From contig RSEF01000002.1 of assembly GCA_003993805.1 (NCBI GenBank), positions 74,710,146 through 74,774,145 on the forward strand: 64,000 nt of DNA. Reading direction: 5' to 3'. Below, piece after piece: positions 12,201 through 32,255 of the stretch (position 1 is its first letter; each line of letters begins with the position of its first letter). The notes beneath the pieces are model-generated. The model was given only the letters and a program-made list of their open reading frames with translations, was not told the DNA's origin and searched no databases. The stretch is from Himantopus leucocephalus. Its lineage: Eukaryota; Chordata; Aves; Charadriiformes; Recurvirostridae. The position numbers and the translations under genes were made by a program.

Positions 12201-12302
12201 TAAATGAAAATAGAAGCAGGAGTGATACTCACATGTCTGCTTCCTTCTGTCTAGACTTTTCTGTGACTCGGTTTATAACAGAGTCATCAAAATTCAGTTT
12301 AT
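118..12302 (-). CDS. RIOK1: RIO kinase 1, 5'-incomplete gene (14 coding exons)
   Basis: Atypical serine/threonine kinase/ATPase of the RIO family, which acts in the cytoplasm in final maturation of pre-40S ribosomes and binds PRMT5. Fourteen exons with GT-AG borders and matching phases join into 443 residues ending in a stop. Visible kinase parts, numbered from the first recovered residue: nucleotide-binding loop STGKEANVYHA (65-75), likely catalytic lysine in AIKIYK (86), catalytic loop [10 protein letters not shown] with Asp202 and Asn207, and metal-binding IIDVSQ (Asp219). An acidic Ser/Asp stretch (about 370-400) is followed by a Lys/Arg-rich tail ending KKGK. From memory the human protein is 568 residues, so about 125 N-terminal residues are missing here, including the acidic region and the PRMT5-binding part. 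No substitution of a catalytic residue is seen. Identification is very secure; only the 5' end is unresolved. Confidence 0.96.
229..1722 (-). other. Last RIOK1 intron
   Basis: About 1.5 kb of unique AT-rich sequence. Several short open frames on both strands have no family resemblance. No repeat or RNA gene recognised. Confidence 0.6.
1723..1866 (-). CDS. RIOK1: RIOK1 acidic-region exon
   Basis: 48 whole codons, starting IPALLEKK and continuing into a Ser/Asp/Glu-rich stretch with many potential CK2-type sites. It is the least conserved exon relative to mammals. Confidence 0.92.
1903..1952. repeat. AT/AC microsatellite
   Basis: Alternating TA and CA units just intronic of the acidic-region exon of RIOK1. 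Confidence 0.7.
2735..2788 (-). CDS. RIOK1: RIOK1 54-nt exon ([18 protein letters not shown])
   Basis: Eighteen codons in phase 0 with a GTGTAG acceptor and GTGAGA donor. It is too short to show as a long open frame and was found by matching the expected family segment. Confidence 0.94.
3060..3179 (-). CDS. RIOK1: RIOK1 exon ([15 protein letters not shown])
   Basis: 40 whole codons ending ALNVQQDN, directly followed by a perfect GTGAGT donor. Confidence 0.95.
3689..3754 (-). CDS. RIOK1: RIOK1 exon ([20 protein letters not shown])
   Basis: 22 whole codons of a charged helix after the kinase domain, with a GTAAGT donor. Confidence 0.93.
4024..4080. repeat. 28-bp direct duplication around a single N
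   Basis: GGACATAACAGTGCAAGG and its continuation occur on both sides of the N at 4052 with one T/C difference. Best explained as two unmerged contig ends. Confidence 0.85.
4741..4980. repeat. About 119-bp direct duplication around a single N
   Basis: Both halves begin CTATAATGGTATAAATGGAC and differ by a few substitutions and a 2-nt insertion, with an N at 4860 between them. Likely an assembly join of two alleles, not a genomic duplication. Confidence 0.88.
5041..5147 (-). CDS. RIOK1: RIOK1 exon, C-terminal lobe
   Basis: Encodes [20 protein letters not shown] plus flanks. It lies only about 60 nt from a duplicated single-N assembly join but is itself undisturbed. Confidence 0.95.
5148..6849 (-). 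other. RIOK1 intron, 1.7 kb
   Basis: Unique AT-rich sequence. The only internal repetition noted is CTGGGACTGAT appearing twice near 6560-6593. No gene seen. Confidence 0.55.
6850..6953 (-). CDS. RIOK1: RIOK1 metal-binding-loop exon
   Basis: Contains [26 protein letters not shown] replaces the DFG motif of ordinary kinases, and its Asp binds metal. Acceptor TTTGCAG, donor GTGAGT. Confidence 0.96.
7490..7627 (-). CDS. RIOK1: RIOK1 catalytic-loop exon
   Basis: Contains [20 protein letters not shown]. The Asp and Asn of HADLSEFN are the catalytic-loop residues of RIO kinases. The Leu codon after Met is split by the intron. Confidence 0.96.
8163..8249 (-). CDS. RIOK1: RIOK1 exon, kinase core and hinge region
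   Basis: Encodes [20 protein letters not shown] followed by MGFIGKGD. The splice phase matches both neighbours. Confidence 0.95.
8287..8499. repeat. 106-bp direct duplication around a single N
   Basis: Two copies beginning AAACTCTACTATTTGTATTG flank the N at 8393, differing at only three or so bases. It is intronic in RIOK1 and probably an assembly join. Confidence 0.88.
8913..8993 (-). CDS. RIOK1: RIOK1 exon ([20 protein letters not shown])
   Basis: Encodes the conserved [11 protein letters not shown] segment of RIO1 kinases. Both borders keep phase with the exons on each side. Confidence 0.95.
9117..9229 (-). CDS. RIOK1: RIOK1 exon with the ATP-contacting lysine
   Basis: Starts ANVYHAS, completing the P-loop, and carries [18 protein letters not shown], where the Lys of AIK is the expected ATP-contacting residue. 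Phase 0 at the start and two bases over at the end. Confidence 0.95.
9230..10717 (-). other. RIOK1 intron carrying the CR1 copy
   Basis: Outside the CR1 element the intron is unique sequence without recognisable exons. Confidence 0.55.
9953..10453 (+). mobile_element. CR1 LINE, 3' part with open ORF2 C-terminus
   Basis: Chicken repeat 1 type non-LTR retrotransposon, truncated at its 5' end. The frame stays open from upstream to 10408 and encodes the typical C-terminal segment of the CR1 ORF2 reverse transcriptase protein ([20 protein letters not shown], then [20 protein letters not shown]). The element ends with the family's ATTCTGTGATTCTA tail instead of poly(A). It lies antisense within a RIOK1 intron. 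The undamaged frame suggests a fairly young copy. No promoter or complete polymerase domain is present, so it cannot move on its own. Confidence 0.93.
10718..10810 (-). CDS. RIOK1: RIOK1 exon with STGKE of the nucleotide-binding loop
   Basis: 31 whole codons, starting VLDPRTRM and ending STGKE, which is the first half of the RIO1 flexible P-loop. Donor GTAAGT. Confidence 0.95.
10811..12232 (-). other. Two RIOK1 introns around the 43-nt exon
   Basis: AT-rich unique sequence with a short TTTA repeat at 11437-11472. Nothing else recognised. Confidence 0.5.
11513..11555 (-). CDS. RIOK1: RIOK1 exon ([14 protein letters not shown])
   Basis: A 43-nt exon between a CTAG acceptor and a GTAAGT donor, in phase with both neighbours. 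It belongs to the N-terminal helical part that precedes the kinase fold. Confidence 0.9.
12233..12302 (-). CDS. RIOK1: RIOK1 exon, start of recovered coding sequence
   Basis: Encodes [20 protein letters not shown] and the first part of the following Met codon. The acceptor is TTTTTCAG and the donor is GTGAGT. The exon begins with the last two bases of an Asp codon, so at least one more coding exon must lie upstream (higher coordinates). Confidence 0.92.
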
Positions 12303-13112
12303 CTGAAAAACACATAAGAAGAAATGAGGGGGGAAAAAAAAAAAAAAAAATCAAAGAAGTTTCCTACGTTCAGAACTGCCCCTGCAACTCTGCTGCCAGC
12401 CAATATGCCACAGCACAATGTTCAAACACAGCTCTTTATAACAAGCCCAGAAGTTTAACTACATAACAGAGTCAACCTAGCTCTCCACTATGTCTACATT
12501 TCAAGGCCTATAACATAACAACACAGACGAGTGAGGCAGTCCCACAGACTTGGGATACGTAATGCCATCCAGATGTACTGCCTTTTGTATAACATCTCAT
12601 CATTACATTTGTCCACCATTCTCTTGTCACAAATCGAATGCCATTTTTCTGAACAGAATAAGCAACAGACTCCAAGATTCTCTCCTCATCATGTATTTAA
12701 AATGGTGTTTGATTAATTGCTAAATCTATAAAATCTGCTGTATTTGGCTACATATACCAGTGCTACTCTTTTGAACCTTCATTTTAGAAACGCTTCATTA
12801 CGAGGTAAAACACAACCTCTGTTTACTGCCCTGTCAAAAGGCCCCACTCACAGCTACATCTAGCCCTAACAGGCTGAGCTGAACAGCCATTTCCATCACA
12901 TGGTAAACATCAAACTACACTGGCTAGGACAGCAGCCTCTTCGCTTATCACAGAAACTCTACCCCTGTGAGATAACTGTTGGATAATGTACCACCCTAAT
13001 ACTACGGGAGACTGCAATTGTCTAGAAAATTTAGCTGGGGTAGCAGCTTTGAGAATGACCAACAACATCACAACAGAGAGCTGATAACCTCCCTCCAGCC
13101 AAACAGCTTGCT

Positions 13113-13212
13113 NNNNNNNNNNNNNNNNNNNNNNNNNNNNNNNNNNNNNNNNNNNNNNNNNNNNNNNNNNNNNNNNNNNNNNNNNNNNNNNNNNNNNNNN
13201 NNNNNNNNNNNN
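13113..13212. other. Assembly gap of exactly 100 N
   Basis: A run of exactly 100 N is the usual placeholder for a gap of unknown size. A poly-A tract follows directly. It lies between the first recovered RIOK1 exon and the CpG island, where the N-terminal RIOK1 exons are expected. Confidence 0.95.
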
Positions 13213-15783
13213 AAAAGAAAAAAAAAAAAAAAGAAAAAAGCACTGACTGTCAAAGAACCCCCACAATTCAGGCTAAAATCTAGCAGATCTCATTAAGAGC
13301 TCCTGTGAACACTGATTTGTCTCCTGTACTACCACCCAGTCACAAGCAGCCGACAGGACTGGAAGGCTGAGGCTTATGATATGACTACTTTCTGCGTGCA
13401 TTAATTTCAAATAAGTTGATCCCCCAGAGTTATAATCATTGGTGAGAGAGAATAACAACACCTTGATAGGTCCAAGTGGGAGATTCTCATTGGAATCATT
13501 AATAACTGCCATACATAGTAACTGTCATTTTGAAAATTACTATAGAAATTAATAGGAAAAATCATCAGAAATACGTATATATAGAATTACTTCTCTAAAC
13601 CACATAAAGTAATGAAGAGATAATACTTGATACAATTCTCTTAAAGTATAGGATTAACTCTTCTGATTTCAATAGGCACTACAAAATGCAGAAGGGTAGG
13701 AAATCACCAATTATTAGAAGAAAATTTTGCAGCTTTTGACACTTTCTGAAAAGCAGAAAAACTGGTCTCATCTGTGAGCCCATGAAAAGTCCCAGCAAAA
13801 ACAATGAGCTACCTTTTCCGTGTGCATTGGATTAGGGGGGTTACTCATCAAAACTATTGCATTGACCTGAACCCAAAGAGAAATGGGAAGTACTGCTGTT
13901 CTTGGCACATGGTGGCAGTGCAAGGTATGGACAGGTATAGCAAAGTCCAGAGAAAAATAACTGAGAAAAAAAAAATACATTTTGCTAGTATGTAAAATTC
14001 CAGGAAAACTCACAGAGCAAATGACAAAGTGAACCTCCCGATTTTACCAACAAAACTTCCCTCTACATTACAAACAAGATCCCTGTCCTAGTCAGGTTAC
14101 ATTTCAGCCGACTTTTTCCTGAGGTGTCCCAGTACGCCATCCAAAACTGAGAAACAGGAAGCAGACAACAGGTTAGGACTCTGTATGACACTGCTCCTAA
14201 AAGTGCTTTGCTGAATCCATCTCTCATAGAAGCCACTGAGTAAATGTTGATGAGGTAGTCCTAGATTCTTAACACCTTGCCATGCTAAAAGCAAGTATTA
14301 ATGCAGAAATAAGAAGTATCTCTACATGTACATAAACAACTATTTGTCTTTTGCTGATACCTTGGAAAAAGAAATACACATCTGGGAGAACCTGGAAACA
14401 TGAGGTAAACTTTATTTATAGTCCACAGACATTAAGAATGCTCACCATTTTTGCAATACATGTTATGAAACTGAAGACATTTTTCCTAATAACAGTTTTA
14501 CCTGTAATTTCTAACTGAAAAGCTTTTTTTAAATGCAAGGATACAATGCTTGGACATAACTGTGACCACACGCAGAATTCCCATGGGCAACATGAACTAG
14601 TGAACTCTAGTCTTCTCAGAATTAGCATCTGACATGAGAGATGTCAAATCTAAAAGTTACAATAAAGGCAATTATTGTCAACACTTATTTTGTTATGTTT
14701 GGAATACACACACAGAGCAGTCTGCAAAAAAAAATAATCACTGCAGCTTGCTTCAGTTACTCATACAGTCTTTCCTTTCAGATTATAAATTGTTTAATAT
14801 GAGTAGAGTACTTAGCACAAAAGAACTGCAGCCTAACAGGCCTTTAGGCACAGCTGTAATACTGCGGTCAGTCTGGGATTGGTGTTTTGCTAAAGCTCGT
14901 CACGGTATCTCAATTATTTTCACACATTTAATTAACACATTTCAGGTGTCCCCACCACATGCAAACTCAGTAAGAGCACCACACAGTTTAATTAATTAGT
15001 AACATCAGGATCAGTTAGCTCAGATGGCAAAACAGCATATAAAGTACATAGTCACTGCTTGGAAGACACAGAATGTTTCAGATCCTATGGTGCTAAATAG
15101 AAAACCTCCTATACCATACCAGTATTCTCTCTTTTATTTTCCCCGAGGAAAAAATATTTGGCTGCTTTTCCAAAACAAACAAACAAACCAACCAGAAGAC
15201 CACAAAACAACTAAACCATGACTAGGTTAAATTAATCACATTTGGCCAAAGATTATTATGTTAAACAAATTTAAAGACCTTTGCAGAAAAAGTAGTATTA
15301 TACCATTGGGTAAGTATTACCTGAGAGGAATTACTTTTATCAGTAGCAATGGATGTTCTTCAGTTTTCATAATGATGCTTCAATCTTCAGTGGATACTTA
15401 ACAGCATTTCAGTAACATTTCCAGCATGTTAAAAATATGATTAAGATAAACCTTAGCTAGAAAGGTAACTTTTGATATTTTTTTTGGTGTAATTTGCAGG
15501 TTCTAAATCAAATGAATGAAAATAATGTGGAAAATGAAAAACGAAAGACCCAAGACTCCAACTGCCATCACAAGCTGCATACACACAAATGACAAAGTTA
15601 CGACAAAATATGGAGTGTGACTCAATGCTACTTTCATCGTACCCTGTATGTAAATCGTTGAATTAACTGTAGGAAAAAAGAGAAAGCTTGGGGGCTGGTC
15701 TTGGCCTTGGTATTTTCACTGAATGTTTTGACTGTGGAATTTGGGAAGGCTTTCTGTCTTAATATGCCTTACATTTCATTTAT

Positions 15784-16012
15784 CATAGAGTAGAATCATA
15801 GAAATTGTCTAGGTTGGAAGGGACCTTTAAGATCATCAAGTCCAAGCATCAACCTAACACTGCCAAAACCACCACTAAACCGTATCCCTAAGCACCATGT
15901 CTACCTGTCTTAAATATCTCCAGGGATGGTGATTCCACCGCTTCCCTGGGCAGCCTGTTCCAATGCTTGACAGCCCTTTCACTGAAGACACTCCTCCTAA
16001 GACTTGTGCCCT
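15784..16012 (-). mobile_element. CR1 LINE fragment
   Basis: The minus strand reads as the 3' end of CR1: AATCATAGAAATTGTCTAGG, then the GTTGGAAGGGACCT-type segment and CCCTGGGCAGCCTGTTCCAA on the plus strand. About 230 bp, with open frames broken. It lies about 300 bp from the CpG island. Confidence 0.9.
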
Positions 16013-16683
16013 AGACCAAAAGAGCCACTGAAATAAAGGTAATGTATCACTTTCATATACATCACCTATCACGCTTTGGAAAACTTTTTCAATTATTAAA
16101 CCATCAAATACATGACTCAGGCCCAGTTATTCTAAAGCAATGCGTAATTGTGAGATTTCTGATAGCCGTTGTTTCAGTGACATGCTTTACCGTGCTCTTT
16201 AGAGACGTACGTTAGTCTACGCTACAAAAGAAATCCTCGCCCGTTGGATTTTACTCCTCCCCTCACAGTACAGTAACAAGGAGGAACACGACGGCCATTC
16301 CTTGCGTTACAAGCAGCCGAAGCTGAAGGCACAGCCTCTCACCCTGCCGACTGCCGAAGGCATGCTGGCCGGGAAGCGGCCTAGCCACCCTCCCACACCT
16401 ACGCCGTCCACCAGCCCTGACCAGGACGGACCGACAGCCACCCCACACAGACAACGGGTACCATTTCCCTCAGGCAGATCAAAGCCGTCCCGCCGTCTCT
16501 CGCGCCAGGCCGCCGAGAGAGACCGCACCACCCCCTTCGCCAGGAACCGCCCCCACCAACCCCAGCGCGACCTCCGGCGGCGCTGAGAGCCCTTCCCCGG
16601 CCGCAACCGCCGCCGCCGCCAGCGGGCCGTGATTCACCTCAGGCACGGCACCCTCCGCCAACGGCCGGTGGGCGGGAAGCCCC

Positions 16684-16693
16684 GCGCATGCGC
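16684..16693. promoter_or_regulatory. NRF1-type site GCGCATGCGC
   Basis: A perfect palindrome matching the NRF1 consensus. NRF1 commonly drives CpG-island housekeeping promoters. Confidence 0.75.
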
Positions 16694-16705
16694 GCTGGCT
16701 AACAA

Positions 16706-16733
16706 AGGAAGTGGCTCCCTGCGCAGGAAGCGG
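16706..16733 (+). promoter_or_regulatory. Two ETS-type motifs
   Basis: AGGAAGTG and CAGGAAGCGG match the GGAA core of ETS/GABP sites and lie between the two NRF1 palindromes. Confidence 0.5.
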
Positions 16734-16754
16734 AGGAGGTAAGCTCCCCGCGCG

Positions 16755-16764
16755 GCGCATGCGC
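16755..16764. promoter_or_regulatory. Second NRF1-type site GCGCATGCGC
   Basis: Identical 10-bp palindrome 71 bp from the first, also between the two genes. Confidence 0.75.
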
Positions 16765-16803
16765 GGGGGGAAGGCCCGGCGGAGGGGAGACGTGTGCTAA
16801 GCT

Positions 16804-16842
16804 CACGTGACCGCCCTGCCTCCTCCCCGGCGCAGCCACGTC
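16804..16842. promoter_or_regulatory. E-box CACGTG and ACGT-core motif GCCACGTC
   Basis: TCACGTGACC is a USF/TFE-type E-box. GCCACGTC at the right end resembles the ACGT core recognised by XBP1/ATF6, which would suit a translocon gene responding to ER stress. No CCAAT box at ERSE spacing was found, so the second call is weak. Confidence 0.4.
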
Positions 16843-16901
16843 CGCGGGGGCGTGGCCGGGGCGTGGCCGGGGCGTGAGCGGCCCCGGCCCCGGATGGAGG
16901 C

Positions 16902-16912
16902 CGCCGCCATTT
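16902..16912 (+). promoter_or_regulatory. YY1-type motif near the SSR1 transcription start
   Basis: GCCGCCATTTA matches the GCCGCCATTTT YY1 consensus, often found just downstream of TATA-less starts. It is about 80 bp before the SSR1 ATG. Confidence 0.5.
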
Positions 16913-16988
16913 AGACGGCCCGCAGCGGCAAGCACCGGGCTGCTGGAAGGGGTGGGTGTGCCGGGTGGTTGTGGCCGCCGTCACCATC

Positions 16989-27963
<10,975 letters not shown>

Positions 27964-30900
27964 ATGTTAACTAGTACAACAGTTGAACCTTTACTAATTC
28001 TGCCTGTTTGAGTTTTTTGGATTGGAGTAGTGCAGAGAATCCATATCACCATAAGGAAAATACTGCTAAACGTTTGGACTGAACAGATTAACTGAATGGT
28101 GTTAATATTACTGAAAATGCACTTCTCTTTTTTTGTTAATTGTTGGGGGGGTGGGGGGAGAGGTAGCCATTAAGATTTGTGCCTGCGTGTGTAAGCAGTT
28201 GGTCTTAACAGAACATGTTACCCGAAATGTGCCTTTAGAGTTCTTTGTAATGCTGGCTTGTCATCTGTACACTGTCCTTGAAGGATTTTTCTCCCCCTAA
28301 TCTGAATGTCTAGTGACTTAATCTGTCTTGATTGTATCATGTCTGTATCAGAATCCTATATGCATTTTTCTTCAGTATTCTCTCCAGTGTGCGCACACTG
28401 AAGTTTGTGTGTGTGGTCCTATTTCAGTGGCAAGGCACTGATCATCTAGATTTCTGCATAGTTTGCATTCTAAAGGCACAATTGGGTATAGCTGCTCGTA
28501 GTAGTAGATACTTTGCTGCTGGTTTGATCTGGGCATGCAGTGACCTAAAAATCTGAACTTATCTGCATAGATGTTAGGAAGACTCTTACACAGCAGCAGA
28601 ACTTGTGAAGCATGAAATTTGTGTGCTGAATTGGTATTACTACATAAATTTTTTTTTACACCCAACTTGTTAAATGGTTAGTTATTGAGCCGTGCCAGCT
28701 GCCTAGGTATTCTGATTATAGTGGTAGCTCTGCAATGTTTACTCAAGAAATTATTGAATGAGTTAGAACAACTTTTCAGCAAGTTCTTGGTTCCCTCACA
28801 AAAAGCTAGAATTTCATCTGTATCAAAATACGGACTTCCTTAAAGCTTTACATGGGGCAGGGACTTTGCATTTACTGTACACTCTTGAAACTGAATTTGA
28901 AAAACTGTTGGCTTCAAATAATCCTTTTAAATGGCAAACTATTTAATTCACCCTTTACCGTTTTTAAATCTCAAACTTCTTTACACTGGTCAGTACACTG
29001 GTCTGAGGGTTTGGGTTTTTTTATCACCTTGTCTTTCCTACTAGTAACACATATGCATATCCATTATTAACTACATGTTAGTTCAATACTAAAGCAGAAA
29101 AGCTATATGCAATCAAAATGGGATTTTCTTTTGTGGCAGGCACATGATTACCAGGTACTGAGGTATTGATCCACATCCATTGCATTCAGGAACTTAACTG
29201 ACAGTAAAAAGAGCAGATAATGCAGAGCGTCAGTTTGCTGCTATTCAGGCACTTGGACAAGGCTTGAATTGTTTGCATCTCAGCTGCATCTCCTTCTGTG
29301 TCTGAAGGTTATCTGGAAGCTTATTGAGCTCAGGAAGAGGCATTGATTGGAGACCTCTGTTTTCTTCTTTTTCTCCCTTTCCTGATCCCCACATGCGAAA
29401 GTGCTCTTTTAGATCTACACTTGCTCTGCAGGGACTGAGCTTCTGAGCCAATGAACACTAAGCAATACTTGCAGATCATGTTATAGTATGTCTGAAGCAC
29501 CTAAGCTCTGAAACTACCTGTACTGGCACTATTTTACTATACGCTTTGCCAGAATGAACTGTGAAGATGTTCTTGACTCACCTTGCTGTGGAAAAGATAA
29601 GAGTAGGAAAAGCAACCCCAAAGATGCTTTGTTCGACTTCCTGATACTGTAGCTAGCTCAGGCAGAATATCTTTAATAGTTAAGGTTGCTGAATCATCAT
29701 ATGGATCACTTAGCAAACAGTTCAATGCTACTTCCATGAGGAGGTACCATCTACACTCAAATTGTGGGGAACAACTTTGTATGCCTTTACTGATGTAATC
29801 TGACTGGTTCTGTGTTAGATTTATGGGCTTATATTCAACCTTGCATTGTTTCAACGAAGTGTTTATGTATTAAATGCTTTGTATACTAAAGCCCTATAGC
29901 TATTGCAGCACCTTATGTACTGAACTTCTAAGTTCCCTCTCTTGCTTTATGTCTCAACCTGAAATCAGGAGACTTTTTTTTTTCACCTTCTGGTAATAGG
30001 TGATCTTAAACTGCGTGCTCTAATTCTTCCCAAGATAGGAAGGTACTCTTTTGAGGGGGTTGTGAGCTGCTCTAGCTACAGTAGTACTCCAGGAAAAAAG
30101 ACAAAGGGTCATAACAGAGGATACTAATTTGTAGTATCGTAGTTCTATTTGTTCAGATAAATAGTTTAGCCCTTACTGAGTTCTAGAGCAAGTTTAGCCT
30201 TCAGAAAGCTTATGCTGACCAGGACTTGAGAGAAGCTGAAGGACTGAAGCACTGTACAAACGAGAAACAAGTGTTTGAAGGTTTCAGCTTTCTTCTCCAC
30301 ACTTGGTGGTTAACATCCAAATGCTTCAGTTCTAAGAAGAGAGGAGCCAGTTTAGCAGCTTGCATAGGAACTAGCAGTGGAAAAGTCCAGTTGTACCAAG
30401 GCTGTCTTTCTGATCAAGCAACTTGGCAGTCACTGTGGATGGTTCATAGTAACTTTCTCAGCCAGAAGCAGTTCATAAGAACAGTGGCCAGCAGTCCCCT
30501 ACTAATCATGATGAATGAAGTGACAGTTTTTAATTCCTTGTTAGCTTGCTGTAGTTGAAATTTAGCAATAACATTCTAGTGTGTAGTGGTAATTGAACTT
30601 TGGCGTGTCTTACATTATTTCTAGTGAATAAGCCAGTCCACTACACTCAGATTTCTTCAAATAGGAGAAAATAGTTGTTGCTTTATCCTGTTGGTTAACA
30701 ACTTTTATTTTGGTACTTGAATTTTCTACTCAATTTTTAAAAACATAGGTAGCTTAGTGTCACAAGTACATTACTTGATATCATTATTATTATTATTGGC
30801 TGAGTAGGGTATTGTTTCATTGACTTCAAGATGGAACAAGTACCAATTCTGCCTGTGTCTATGCCACCCCTTTCCATGGGGCAACACAAACATTTGCATA

Positions 30901-32255
30901 ATCTAGTATTCTTACCAGCCTAGTGTTCAGCAAGCTTACTACATAACTGTTCATGTGAGGTTGTGAGGAGCAAGGACTGAAAGAAGATGTGGACTAGGGT
31001 CCCTTCCTTACTAGTAAGGGATGCTAAAAGGGATGCCCTTATCGTGAAGGACCACTATTTTAAGTTGTTTCTCACAGCTTCTTAACTAGTTAAAAAAATT
31101 GTGAAGACTTAATGAGTCCATACTTGAGGTAAGAAAAACTGCTTTAGAGTTCATGTCTACAGTGGTAGCAAAGCATTAATTTAGCTACAGTTGAACTGTA
31201 TTTGATACTTGTAGACCCCTGAACGCCCTCTGCTTTGCGATACGTTCATTTTTTCCCCAGTATCATTTAATCTGAGAAAGAAGAGTGGCTGCTGTCAGGC
31301 TAAAGGATGAAGTATCATCTTTATTCTTCATGTAAGAAATAATTAAATTCTAGGCTATAGAGATGAATGGAGCAGACTAACGATGGCACTGCTTCTGCTT
31401 GTTTCAAAACAGTTCTGCTGAACATATTCCTTACCTTGGAATGGATATAATCAAAAGCATCATTCATTGTTTATTCCTGGAGTGCCTGGTGCTAAATAAA
31501 ATGTTGCAGTTGAAAGCTCTGAATTCAGGGAAGCAGCAGGAAAGTCAAATACTAACATGGGCTGGTTGTTGTCCTGTTTTTCAGTGTGCCTGGTGTACTG
31601 AGCAGCAGTTCAGAGTCTGCTCTCTTTTCTTTGTCAAAGGAAGGACAGTACCTACCTCATAGGAGTGACACAAGGGCTGTTTCAGGAGTGTTTTGAAGTT
31701 ACTTGAGACTTGCACAATACACTTCATGAAGATAGTAAGACATAGCACTAGTTTAACTTGATGGTAACTACATAGATTCATGTTATATCAGTTTAATCCC
31801 CTCACTGAACAGAATTTAGTAGCTTTACAGTAAGGCTTTTCTTAAATACACAGAGGAATTGCAAGTAACCTAGAGGAGAGCAAAGCCAGAAAGATCTTTC
31901 AGTTTCTGCAAGAGTTTATAGGTGGGCTAAATAACATTCTTCTGACGCTTTTCCATTTATCTATAAATTTTCCCAGGGATTTTTTTAATCAAGTGATATA
32001 GATGATTGTTTGTGTAGATATAATCAACAGTCAGTTTAAGAATGACTGATTGTTTTGGATGATTAAGTTCAGATGATGTACTGCAACTGAAATGTTAAAT
32101 TAACATTTATTCTTACCTGCTGACTTTCATTTCTAAGTGAGATCAGATCTCTTGAAAATGGCTGCAGGTTTTTTGTAAAGTAAACTTGATTATTTTTTTT
32201 CTTAGCATTGTGTAGCTTTTTTTTTTTAAATAAAGCATGAGTATGGCAGCAAAAA
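27964..32255 (+). other. Probable SSR1 3' UTR
   Basis: AT-rich, repeat-poor sequence after the SSR1 stop. Mammalian SSR1 mRNAs are known for long 3' UTRs. AATAAA occurs near 31496 and at 32229. The second lies after a T-run and before a GT-rich stretch (GCTGGTGCTC), which makes it the better end. The true extent needs transcript data. Confidence 0.45.
32229..32234 (+). promoter_or_regulatory. Candidate SSR1 polyadenylation signal AATAAA
   Basis: AATAAAGC after a long T tract, with a T/GT-rich region about 35-45 nt downstream. Confidence 0.45.

Larger units (their letters stand above)
12303..16620 (-). other. Presumed RIOK1 5' introns; N-terminal exons not found
   Basis: About 4.3 kb containing the 100-N gap and one CR1 fragment. 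I looked for the family's acidic N-terminal region and the segment before KLNF on the minus strand and found no match. The missing exons are either in the gap or too diverged to recognise. Confidence 0.5.

Noticed and set aside
12910..13296. Open frames spanning the 100-N gap
   Set aside because: They exist only because N codons are read as X; no real coding evidence.
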